Shown piece after piece: positions 8,956 through 15,061 of a stretch of DNA of 31,221 nucleotides. The translations under genes and the position numbers were made by a program. The notes under the pieces are model-generated. The model saw only the letters and a program-made list of their open reading frames with translations. It did not search any database and was not told where the DNA came from. Where the stretch lies: positions 1 to 31,221 of the forward strand of contig CALVKC010000006.1 of assembly GCA_944332505.1 (NCBI GenBank), given 5' to 3'. The stretch's first letter is position 1. Every line of letters begins with the position of its first letter. Source of the DNA: an uncultured Bacilli bacterium. GTDB taxonomy: Bacteria > Bacillota_I > Bacilli_A > RF39 > UBA660.

Positions 8956-9020
8956 AAAATATAAAATATAAAATATAATATAAAATATAAAATATAATAT
9001 AAAATATAAAATATATATAT
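8956..9020. repeat. AT-only tandem repeat after the terminase gene
   Basis: Units of AAAATAT and AATAT make a 19-bp period (AAAATATAAAATATAATAT) repeated about three times, immediately after the terminase stop and before the 9031 promoter. It has no coding potential. It could be bent or easily melted DNA. Confidence 0.75.
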
Positions 9021-9030
9021 CTTGTACATC

Positions 9031-9059
9031 TTGACAAACACAATATATGTTGTTATAAT
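9031..9059 (+). promoter_or_regulatory. Full-consensus sigma-A promoter
   Basis: TTGACA (9031-9036), a 17-bp spacer and TATAAT (9054-9059) match consensus in all twelve positions. It faces the HNH gene, but an intrinsic-terminator hairpin lies between (9121-9147). TTGTAC sits 3 bp upstream of the -35 box. Confidence 0.85.
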
Positions 9060-9118
9060 GAAGTCGTATCGATTAATCTTACTTTTTCTCAATATATATT
9101 ATTATATATTATTATTTT

Positions 9119-9147
9119 TGCCAGCTGAATGCTGGTATTTTTTTATT
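9119..9147 (+). terminator. Intrinsic terminator or attenuator in the HNH leader
   Basis: CCAGC (9121-9125), loop TGAAT and GCTGG (9131-9135) are followed by TATTTTTTTATT. It ends a transcript of roughly 80 nt from the consensus promoter at 9031, 36 bp before the HNH start. It could release a small RNA or attenuate the HNH gene. Confidence 0.7.
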
Positions 9148-9182
9148 ATTTGTATTATAATTCTGTTCAGGGGCGATAAAAG

Positions 9183-9749
9183 ATGAATAATAAAACCGCA
9201 AAGAATAAATTAATAAAAAAATACGGCAAGAAATGTTTCATAGAAGAATTAGGTTTAAGGACTAAAGAAGAGATACAAAGAGATTTATTTAAATATAAAA
9301 AGAACAAAAGAAAAGAATTAATGGCTCTTACTTTTCATCATATTAGGGAGAGGAGTAGAGGTGGAGATGCTAGTGAAGAGAACGGTGCAATTCTTAGAAA
9401 TATAAATCATATTTGGTTTAATAGATTGCCTAAATGTGAACAGGATAGAATAAATAAATTATTCATAGATTATAAAAATAGATATGATATAGATAATAAT
9501 AAAAGTATAAATCATCATATTTGTGGGGGTATTATTAGTACAGGCGATGCTATGGGCATTGATATAAGTACATGTAAGAGTGGAATAAAATTATTAACTA
9601 AAGATAATATAAATAATATAGAGACCATAACTATTCCTGCTATAGATGATTATGATTATAATAATTATATAACTATCAGAAGACAGCGTGAACGTAATAA
9701 ACCTAAATGGCAAGGACATATGTGGAATTGTGATAATAAAGAAAGATGA
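9183..9749 (+). CDS. HNH homing-type or packaging-associated endonuclease
   Basis: The 188-aa protein has the HNH core LTFHHIRERSRGG followed by ENGAIL and NHIW: H52/H53, N67 and H76 are the likely metal and catalytic residues. The N-terminus is basic (residues 1-47), suited to DNA binding. HNH nucleases beside terminases often help make the packaging cut (as HK97 gp74 does), though free-standing mobile HNH genes also insert near terminases. The C-terminal half (about 105-188), rich in N, I and D, matches nothing I recognise. A short GGGG precedes the ATG. The stop codon lies within the terminator stem that follows. Confidence 0.8.
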   Translation: MNNKTAKNKLIKKYGKKCFIEELGLRTKEEIQRDLFKYKKNKRKELMALTFHHIRERSRGGDASEENGAILRNINHIWFNRLPKCEQDRINKLFIDYKNRYDIDNNKSINHHICGGIISTGDAMGIDISTCKSGIKLLTKDNINNIETITIPAIDDYDYNNYITIRRQRERNKPKWQGHMWNCDNKER

Positions 9750-9768
9750 GAGGAAAGGTCTCATCTTT
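9742..9768. terminator. Bidirectional terminator between convergent genes
   Basis: AAAGATGAGA (9742-9751) pairs perfectly with TCTCATCTTT (9759-9768) around a 7-base loop. T-rich stretches follow in both directions, so it can serve the HNH gene on the plus strand and the RHH gene on the minus strand. Confidence 0.8.
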
Positions 9769-9780
9769 TATTTATATATT

Positions 9781-10809
9781 TTATTTATTAAAATACGGCT
9801 CGCATTTGTGTTCTTGTCTATAAGCTTTGCCTTGACCATACATCACAGCATTAATATAGTCTACATCTATATTACTTCTATTGAATGCATTCATTAGCAG
9901 CTGCATATCTTTTTGGTTATTAGGGTCAAACGCATCGTAAGGGTGGTTCATTTTAGCCTCAAAGTCATGATATAAATGAGTATTTAAAAAATAGTCAAAT
10001 AATACTTTGTAGTCCTCCTCATCTTCATACACGGCTCCATTCTCTCTACGCCATATATCTTTCATATGATTTACATCTTCTATGAAGTCCTCTGATTTGT
10101 AGTTATAGTCATTTATATCATGTGGTAACTCTTCACGATGGGCTTCTCTAGAATGCTCTTCATCTTCACGGGCTTTTATTTTGTCTAATAAAGAGTATAA
10201 CTCTTCTATAGGTTTATTCTTATAAGGATTGAATTTATTATAGTGCTCTTCGTCAAATTTGGCGTTCACCCAGTCAACATCATATATTTCAAATAATACA
10301 TAGTCCTCATTAAAGTTTTCATTATTAGCGAAGTCTAGTCCTAACTCAAGAGCTCTATCTCTTAATAATTTATTACGTTTCTCCTGCACTTTCTGTTTTT
10401 GTAAGTCTAATTTTTGGTCATCTAATATCTGTTGTTCAGGATTTTTTTGTGCACGTAACTCCTCTTTTTCTAAGGCTTTTTCTGTCTTGGCTTCAGCCAT
10501 TAGTTTTCTCGCATACTCCTCTTTAGCCAGACCTTTGTATGTATTAGTATATGTATTAGTAGTATATGTATTAGTAGTATATGTATTAGTATTAGGAGTA
10601 TCATTAATTATTATATTACGCCTGGGTGTATTAGATATAGGTATACTAGATGTATCAGATTTAATTAATTCATGATAGGGTATAGGCATGTCAGCTAAAT
10701 ATCTTAATCCCCTACTTATGTATTGAGCTAAAGAACGCTCATCACTTTTAGCTAATGCTTTCAATATTTGATGAACATCGTTTGGTAAATTTATCATTAT
10801 TTTTGCCAT
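9781..10809 (-). CDS. Ribbon-helix-helix DNA-binding protein with long acidic C-terminal region
   Basis: I place the start at 10809 because AAAGGAGG lies 6 bp upstream. The frame is open further, but that extension runs through the promoter. The protein is 342 aa. Residues 1-43 (MAKIMINLPNDVHQILK...SLAQYISRGL) fit an Arc/CopG-type RHH domain: one beta strand, then two helices. A threonine/asparagine/tyrosine repeat linker (TNTYT units, near residues 72-90) follows, then a lysine/glutamine-rich segment and an acidic C-terminal half that I do not recognise. RHH dimers bind short repeated operators, and an array of 12-bp repeats begins just upstream of this gene's promoter. Candidate roles are autorepressor, partition protein or replication initiator. 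Most RHH proteins are under 130 aa, so this one is unusually long. Confidence 0.8.
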   Translation of the reverse strand: MAKIMINLPNDVHQILKALAKSDERSLAQYISRGLRYLADMPIPYHELIKSDTSSIPISNTPRRNIIINDTPNTNTYTTNTYTTNTYTNTYKGLAKEEYARKLMAEAKTEKALEKEELRAQKNPEQQILDDQKLDLQKQKVQEKRNKLLRDRALELGLDFANNENFNEDYVLFEIYDVDWVNAKFDEEHYNKFNPYKNKPIEELYSLLDKIKAREDEEHSREAHREELPHDINDYNYKSEDFIEDVNHMKDIWRRENGAVYEDEEDYKVLFDYFLNTHLYHDFEAKMNHPYDAFDPNNQKDMQLLMNAFNRSNIDVDYINAVMYGQGKAYRQEHKCEPYFNK

Positions 10810-10876
10810 AGTTTTTCCTCCTTTTACATTATTTTTTATATATATATTTTTTATATATATTTTTTTTATATATAAT

Positions 10877-10905
10877 ATAATACTATACATAATAACAAAT
10901 GTCAA
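10877..10905 (-). promoter_or_regulatory. Promoter of the RHH gene, next to the 12-bp array
   Basis: On the minus strand TTGACA (10900-10905) and TATTAT (10877-10882) have a 17-bp spacer. The 12-bp array starts about 20 bp upstream of the -35 box, well placed for control by the encoded protein. Confidence 0.75.
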
Positions 10906-10925
10906 GAAAAAAATAGTATTAAAGT

Positions 10926-11141
10926 AGTTATAGGTGTGATTATAAGGGTAGTTATAAGTGTAGTTATGAGAATAGTTATAAGGGTAGTTATGAGAATAGT
11001 TATAGTGCAGGGGGGCGAACTAGTTATGTGAATAGTTATAAGAATAGTTATGAGAGTAGTTATAGGTTTAGTTATTAAAGTAGTTATTAAAGTAGTTATT
11101 AAAGTAGTTATAGGTGTGATTATAAGGGTAGTTATAAAAAT
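10926..11141. repeat. Array of eighteen phased 12-bp repeats (iteron or centromere-like)
   Basis: Consensus AGTTAT(A/G)(A/G)(G/A)NNT repeats every 12 bp without loss of phase over 216 bp. One 24-bp unit in the middle (10998-11021) contains a GGGGGG run and still keeps the phase. The first 37 bp of the region (10921-10957) recur exactly at 11101-11137. Two units begin with GATTAT. Such arrays serve as binding sites for RHH partition proteins (parC), RHH repressors or replication initiators (iterons). No reading frame with a start codon crosses the array. Confidence 0.9.
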
Positions 11142-11931
11142 AATGTATAATATAAAATATTTATTTACTATTTATTAATGTTTAACCCTTGATACAAGCG
11201 ATTTTGAGGTATCTTTTATTATGATTTTAAAATTTCTTTGAAAAATTAAAATTGAAAATTAAAAAAAATAAAAAAAAAATTTAAAAAAATCATTTTTTTT
11301 TTAATATTCTAGAACTTTTACTTTTTTGAATATATTATGTTATCTAAAAAAATAGAAATCAGTTATACCAAGGGTTTAAAGCCTAAATTAGCTAAAAGTT
11401 ATATTATACCGTCTGATTATGTTAACCTAAAAAAAATCAGTCGTAGCAATGGGTGAGAGAGAAGTCTAAAAATATTATGTTACAATACTTAACATAACAT
11501 TTTTTACATATTCTTCCAATTTCTCAAAAAAAATTAGTTAAAAGATGTCTATTTACTAAAAATGATATAAAGTGGAGTAATAAAATTGACAAAAAACAAA
11601 TGCCTACATGCATTGAAATAAAAGGAATTGAATATAATTTTATATGAATTAAAGCAAACAGTTTGTGTTTTTTTTGTGTTCAGCCGTGTTGTCTCGTGTT
11701 TTCGTATACATAACAACACTTTTGACGACTTATGTAGCCTATTGTTGTTATGTCAAATTCGAGACAAAATACCCCCCCAAATAAATAAATGTTTGTATAT
11801 AATTATACATAAATTATATAAATTATATAAATTATATATAAAAATATAATTTAAATCATGAACAATATTTTATATTATATTTATATTATGAACAAGTTTG
11901 GGGTAAAAAATCACACACACAGAATAATAAA
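11142..11931. other. Gene-free, origin-like region rich in A/T tracts
   Basis: No supportable gene is present. Long A and T runs (about 11220-11310) lie next to the 12-bp array. TATGTTA followed by CTAAAAAAA and ATCAGT occurs twice (about 11336 and 11418). A long interrupted hairpin follows (11689-11767), then a C-run (about 11772-11778) and short ATAAATTAT direct repeats (about 11808-11845). Iteron-type repeats beside an A/T-rich melting zone are typical of replication origins. Confidence 0.5.
11689..11767. repeat. Long interrupted inverted repeat
   Basis: TTGTCTCG (11689-11696) pairs with CGAGACAA (11760-11767), and ACATAACAACA (11708-11718) pairs with TGTTGTTATGT (11743-11753). That makes 19 base pairs in one 79-nt hairpin with an internal loop. 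No U-tract follows on either strand, so it is not an ordinary terminator. It could be an origin hairpin or a structured RNA. Confidence 0.65.
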
Positions 11932-11957
11932 AAGCGGAGAGTTTTATTTCTCCGCTT
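11932..11957 (-). terminator. Intrinsic terminator of the RuvB-like/zinc-ribbon unit
   Basis: AAGCGGAGA (11932-11940) pairs perfectly with TCTCCGCTT (11949-11957). Read leftward, the hairpin is followed by TTTTATTATT. It lies 20 bp after the zinc-ribbon stop codon. Confidence 0.85.
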
Positions 11958-11977
11958 GATTGAAACTAAATATTATA

Positions 11978-12127
11978 TCATAATATTCTTTTCCGTTGTG
12001 CATGACATTTCTCACATTCATAAGGATATATTAAATTATCATCGATGATTGGGTCTGAATAAAGTATTTTATCACTTCCACAATGGGCACATACTCCTGG
12101 TGAATAAATTTGTTTAGATTTGTTCAT
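11978..12127 (-). CDS. Small zinc-ribbon protein, 49 aa
   Basis: This short gene encodes two CxxC pairs: CAHC (C13, C16) and CEKC (C38, C41). This is a classic four-cysteine zinc ribbon, with a basic C-terminus (AQRKRIL). GGAGG lies 10 bp before the ATG, and the gene begins one base after the RuvB-like gene stops, so the two are surely co-expressed. Proteins of this size often act as zinc-knuckle nucleic-acid-binding or adaptor proteins. Here it may be a partner of the RuvB-like ATPase. Two bases of extra evidence for a real gene are the strong ribosome site and the terminator directly after it. Confidence 0.8.
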   Translation of the reverse strand: MNKSKQIYSPGVCAHCGSDKILYSDPIIDDNLIYPYECEKCHAQRKRIL

Positions 12128-12128
12128 A

Positions 12129-12998
12129 TTATACAACCTCCTTTCTAGCAAATATTCTATAATTTTTATGAGCTTTCATCCCTGGTATTACTCCTTGTGA
12201 ACCAACAGCTAACCATTCACTCGCTCTTAATGGCTCTATATACAATAGTTTGACGTCTTTTAATGTACAACCACAAATGTTTGCGACTGCCGTAGAAGAT
12301 AACCTGCCTCGCTCAATTACTTTTTGTATTATTTTGAATTCTTTTTCTGAAAGACCTGTCTCTCCGTTAATATTAAATCTAGATTCAAGAAGCCTGTTCA
12401 CTTTTTCTTCATCCAGACAACTATATTTCTCTGTTTTTGCAGCAGCTTTCATGGATTTCGCCAAACTTAATGCTGTCCTTGGTACACCTTTTGCAGCTTT
12501 TATTATAGATTTAATAGCAGTTAATTCTAAATCAGGATTAACATTGTGAACAATCTTGGCTAATTCTTCGTCTTTATAATCTTTTAACTCTACAAATTTA
12601 CACCTGTTTTTGAATGCCTCAGGTAAAGGGGATAATATGTTCGTAGCGAATACAAATCTTACTTTAGGTAATTCTAAATCTATACCTAGCTCTGTATCGT
12701 AGAATGTCCCTTTATCTATTATTTTATATAATCCCTCAAGCACGGCAGGTTTCATTGAATGTATTTCGTCAAAGAATAATATTTCTCCGTCTTCAGATTC
12801 TTTGATTGGTTTTAACATACTGTTCACTCTATCGCTTCGCATCTGAGTTGTGTCTATTGTCCTAGCTCCTAGGCTCTCTGCAAACATTGTCTTACCAAAA
12901 CCTGATGACCCATATATTAATAACGGTTGGCTCTCATACATATACCAATCATATATTGCACGCTTGGCTTGGTCTTGACCAATAATAGATTCAAACAT
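12129..12998 (-). CDS. RuvB-like AAA+ ATPase (Holliday-junction helicase homologue)
   Basis: The 289-aa protein has IIGQ near the N-terminus, Walker A GSSGFGKT (30-37), Walker B LFFDEIH (74-80), sensor 1 ATN (118-120), an arginine-finger candidate in FKNRC (R132) and sensor 2 GVPRTAL (R174). Residues 215-280 (starting GLSEKEFKIIQ, ending GVIPGMKAHKNY) read like the RuvB C-terminal winged helix. Cellular RuvB, about 330-340 aa, drives branch migration with RuvA and RuvC. No RuvA or RuvC gene is visible here, so this version may work with the zinc-ribbon protein or use host RuvA. AGAAAGGAGG precedes the start. Its promoter (13111-13139) belongs to the shared palindromic class. Confidence 0.85.
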   Translation of the reverse strand: MFESIIGQDQAKRAIYDWYMYESQPLLIYGSSGFGKTMFAESLGARTIDTTQMRSDRVNSMLKPIKESEDGEILFFDEIHSMKPAVLEGLYKIIDKGTFYDTELGIDLELPKVRFVFATNILSPLPEAFKNRCKFVELKDYKDEELAKIVHNVNPDLELTAIKSIIKAAKGVPRTALSLAKSMKAAAKTEKYSCLDEEKVNRLLESRFNINGETGLSEKEFKIIQKVIERGRLSSTAVANICGCTLKDVKLLYIEPLRASEWLAVGSQGVIPGMKAHKNYRIFARKEVV

Positions 12999-13110
12999 AA
13001 TTCGCTCTACCTCCTTTCTATTTATGTGTTCAATATTTTTATCTATTGGATGAGTTAAATGGCTATAAAACCATTCTCGTGTTAATGTATTTATTATATA
13101 TTACATATAT

Positions 13111-13139
13111 ATTATATAACATTATTAATTAAAAGTCAA
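13111..13139 (-). promoter_or_regulatory. Regulon promoter for the RuvB-like unit
   Basis: TTGACT (13134-13139) and TATAAT (13111-13116) have a 17-bp spacer on the minus strand. AATTAAAAGT and the upstream GTATATAC are shared with the 19204 promoter. Only one half of the spacer palindrome seen in the sister promoters is kept. The leader is about 105 nt. Confidence 0.75.
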
Positions 13140-13161
13140 GTATATACTATTATTTATATAT

Positions 13162-13432
13162 TTATTCTCGCTTGTAGTCTCCCCACTCGTCATCATCTAT
13201 TATATTTATTACAGGTTTTAATTTCTTCAGGTGGCATATCATCAGTACTGTTCACATTGTATTCTATATCTGCCACAACATCTGTACCAATTCTTATGAA
13301 TGCATAAGATTTATACCATTTGATGTCATCAAAGGTTATTTTATAAAATCCTCTTTTGTATATCAGCAAAATGTAATAATCGGGTAGGTTTTATTTTATC
13401 GTTTTTATGCACACTTGTGAACAACGCTTCAT
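13162..13432 (-). pseudogene. Broken small gene with in-frame stop and frameshift
   Basis: A strong ribosome site (GAGGAGGTG) and ATG at 13432 start a frame that stops at TAA (13391-13393) after 13 codons. The same frame then continues as good coding sequence (PDYYILLIYKRGFYKITFDD, then about 45 further residues) until 13193. Near there a one-base shift would instead end it in a natural-looking acidic tail (DDDEWGDYKRE, stop 13162). The pieces read as one former protein of about 90 aa. There is no start codon with a ribosome site after the TAA, so it is probably dead, or the stop is read through. Function unknown. Confidence 0.6.
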
Positions 13433-13433
13433 G

Positions 13434-13604
13434 TTATTTCACCTCCTCATGTATTATTTCTGATATAAAACTATCGAATGTATCCCATAATTCATCACAG
13501 TTGTAAATCTTATCTATTATTTTTTGAAATGTATTTGGTGTGATGATTATGTCTTCGCTCTCCAGCATCACTTGAACATAATCTTTAATAAATTCTTTCA
13601 TCAT
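13434..13604 (-). CDS. Hypothetical protein, 56 aa
   Basis: I choose the ATG at 13604 because AGGAGGTG lies at ideal distance. The longer open frame has no ribosome site. The product is acidic and helical (MMKEFIKDYVQVMLES..., C-terminus FDSFISEIIHEEVK), with no membrane segment or metal motif. It is followed after one base by the start of the broken gene. The small acidic character fits a phage inhibitor or adaptor protein, but nothing identifies a target. Confidence 0.65.
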   Translation of the reverse strand: MMKEFIKDYVQVMLESEDIIITPNTFQKIIDKIYNCDELWDTFDSFISEIIHEEVK

Positions 13605-13682
13605 ATTAATCACCTCCTTCCTAATCTTAATAATTATATTTAATAATTGTCCCATATATATTGAGCTAACTCAGTAGGATTT

Positions 13683-14165
13683 TCACAGATGGAGCGATTC
13701 CAACCGTCCTTGTTCATTACTAAATGTTAATGCACCACAGTTTGACCCTAAATCTTCATCTGCATACATAACTTCAATGTCATAGTTTAATATTTGAAGT
13801 TTTTCTATTACAGGATATGCAAAATTCCAAGCAGTATTGAACACAAACATTATGAAAGAGTCTTCGATTATTGTGTAACCATCATAGGTATTCCACTTAG
13901 TATCCCAGTTATCTATACGCCATTGATACCAGTTAAACCATGGCTTGTCAGCTAGTTTTTCAAAAGGATCTTTATCTGTTCTTTTATATCTTTCAGGGCA
14001 TTCATCTTCTGTTTCAGGCTCAGGTACAATTTTATTGAAGTCCATGATATAAGTCTCACCAAAATATTCATCTTTTACAGGTGTGGCTATTAATTGTAAT
14101 ATGAATTGTATATCATCATGGTTTAAGTTTTTGAATTTTACTACTGTTTTTACATCATTTGCCAT
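13683..14165 (-). CDS. Api92-like / YubB (DUF1281) ferredoxin-fold protein
   Basis: The 160-aa sequence has features of the Api92-like family found on phages and conjugative elements: an N-terminal strand-helix unit (VKTVVKFKNLNHDDIQFILQ), FNKIVPEPE (44-52), the tryptophan-rich WFNWYQWRIDNWDTKWNTYD segment near 75-95, then a strand repeat ending in an acidic loop. The family is predicted to adopt a ferredoxin-like fold, and its biochemical role is unknown to me. It is common in accessory regions beside anti-defence genes. The start has AAAGAGGTG upstream. It lies in the MoxR/VWA unit. Confidence 0.7.
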   Translation of the reverse strand: MANDVKTVVKFKNLNHDDIQFILQLIATPVKDEYFGETYIMDFNKIVPEPETEDECPERYKRTDKDPFEKLADKPWFNWYQWRIDNWDTKWNTYDGYTIIEDSFIMFVFNTAWNFAYPVIEKLQILNYDIEVMYADEDLGSNCGALTFSNEQGRLESLHL

Positions 14166-14236
14166 TGTCTATCACCTCTTTTCTTTTTTATTTAATTTTA
14201 TATGCATCTATCGCACTGCTGTTGTTCACTTTGAAT

Positions 14237-14650
14237 TTAAACTATAGGTATTACACGGATACCAATACAATTCCAATTACTTCTTGTATGATTGTTTTTA
14301 TTTCTCTTGAAGTTTGAAATATATTTATAATGATTATTATTTAATGCTTGTTGTACCCATTCAGTCTTTTTATATGTGTTCACTTTTACTACAGTTGCAC
14401 TAAAATCTTTTATTAAAACACTACGTTGTCCTTTAGGTAATGCCTCTGTATTACCAAACGTCAATACAATATAATTATCATTATCTTGTAATACCATATG
14501 TCCTCCTAGCATGTCGTCCCATACATCTTGACTGAAACTAAATATCATACTTAATACTGTTTTAGTATCTTTATCGAATATAAGTGCCTCGGCTAAACCT
14601 CTCCAGCCTCTGTTCTTATTAATAACAATTGTTTTAATATCTTCATACAT
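14237..14650 (-). CDS. Hypothetical protein, 137 aa
   Basis: Not recognised. The N-terminal 75 residues read as alternating strands and helices (MYEDIKTIVINKNRGWRGL, later VLSMIFSFSQDVWDDMLGG). The C-terminal 40 are basic and asparagine-rich (NNNHYKYISNFKRNKNNHTR). The basic tail could bind nucleic acid. AAAGGAATG precedes the start. It sits in the minus-strand operon started by the MoxR gene. Confidence 0.65.
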   Translation of the reverse strand: MYEDIKTIVINKNRGWRGLAEALIFDKDTKTVLSMIFSFSQDVWDDMLGGHMVLQDNDNYIVLTFGNTEALPKGQRSVLIKDFSATVVKVNTYKKTEWVQQALNNNHYKYISNFKRNKNNHTRSNWNCIGIRVIPIV

Positions 14651-14710
14651 ATCTTAATCATTCCTTTCTCTTTATATAATATTATAATTTATTTTTGTGT
14701 ACTAGTACTA

Positions 14711-15043
14711 TTAGTTATAATTAGCAAGCCCTAATAGTACATCTAATGCGTCTATGTTTTTGTTCTTGTTGATCTTCTCTTTTTGTTTTCTTACAGGTTT
14801 TGTTATTGATAATGCTCTTTTAGCCAATATTTGACCTACTTCTTGAGATATATTTAACTCCCATTTGTCAATGTGTCTTAACTTACCATCTTCTTTTGTA
14901 CTACTAAAAGTGTAACCTTCTCCTTTTAGTATCTCTAATATACCTAAAGTGAGTTTACCTATGATGATACTAGCGTGTGTTTCTTGATTGATTAAAGTCA
15001 GATTTGAATTATGTCCGCTTTCTTTTATTAATACATATCCCAT
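14711..15043 (-). CDS. Hypothetical protein, 110 aa, directly after the VWA gene
   Basis: Not recognised. It starts 18 bp after the VWA/metallopeptidase stop with AAAGGGGGTGAAAT upstream, so it is co-transcribed. Residues 1-70 look like a compact alpha/beta domain, residues 80-97 are strongly basic (KPVRKQKEKINKNKN), and the last 13 are hydrophobic-helical (IDALDVLLGLANY). Because of its position it is a candidate substrate, adaptor or third component of the MoxR/VWA pair. Confidence 0.65.
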   Translation of the reverse strand: MGYVLIKESGHNSNLTLINQETHASIIIGKLTLGILEILKGEGYTFSSTKEDGKLRHIDKWELNISQEVGQILAKRALSITKPVRKQKEKINKNKNIDALDVLLGLANYN

Positions 15044-15061
15044 ATTATTTCACCCCCTTTC

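Noticed and set aside
9688..9897. Plus-strand 69-codon frame across the convergent terminator
   Set aside because: It overlaps the HNH end and the RHH gene end and has no ribosome site.
10810..10905. Longer N-terminus for the RHH protein
   Set aside because: The 32-residue extension is coded by the promoter and AT repeats and lacks a ribosome site. ATG 10809 has AAAGGAGG.
10926..11075. Array translated as SYxx tetrapeptide repeats (plus) or TLIT repeats (minus)
   Set aside because: The 12-bp period equals four codons, so frames stay open, but there is no start codon or ribosome site and TAA ends it in the array. A DNA-level role is simpler.
10926..11141. CRISPR array
   Set aside because: Units are 12 bp with no spacers of 25-40 bp, and there are no cas genes.
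11628..11849. Plus-strand 73-codon frame in the origin-like region
   Set aside because: No clear ribosome site, product ends in AT-repeat translation (KLYKLYKLYIK), and it crosses the inverted repeat.
13391..13393. Alternative genetic code with TAA reassigned
   Set aside because: TAA ends most other genes here at natural positions with overlapping or adjacent starts.
13605..13655. Longer N-terminus for the 56-aa protein
   Set aside because: No ribosome site before ATG 13655, while AGGAGGTG is ideally placed for 13604.
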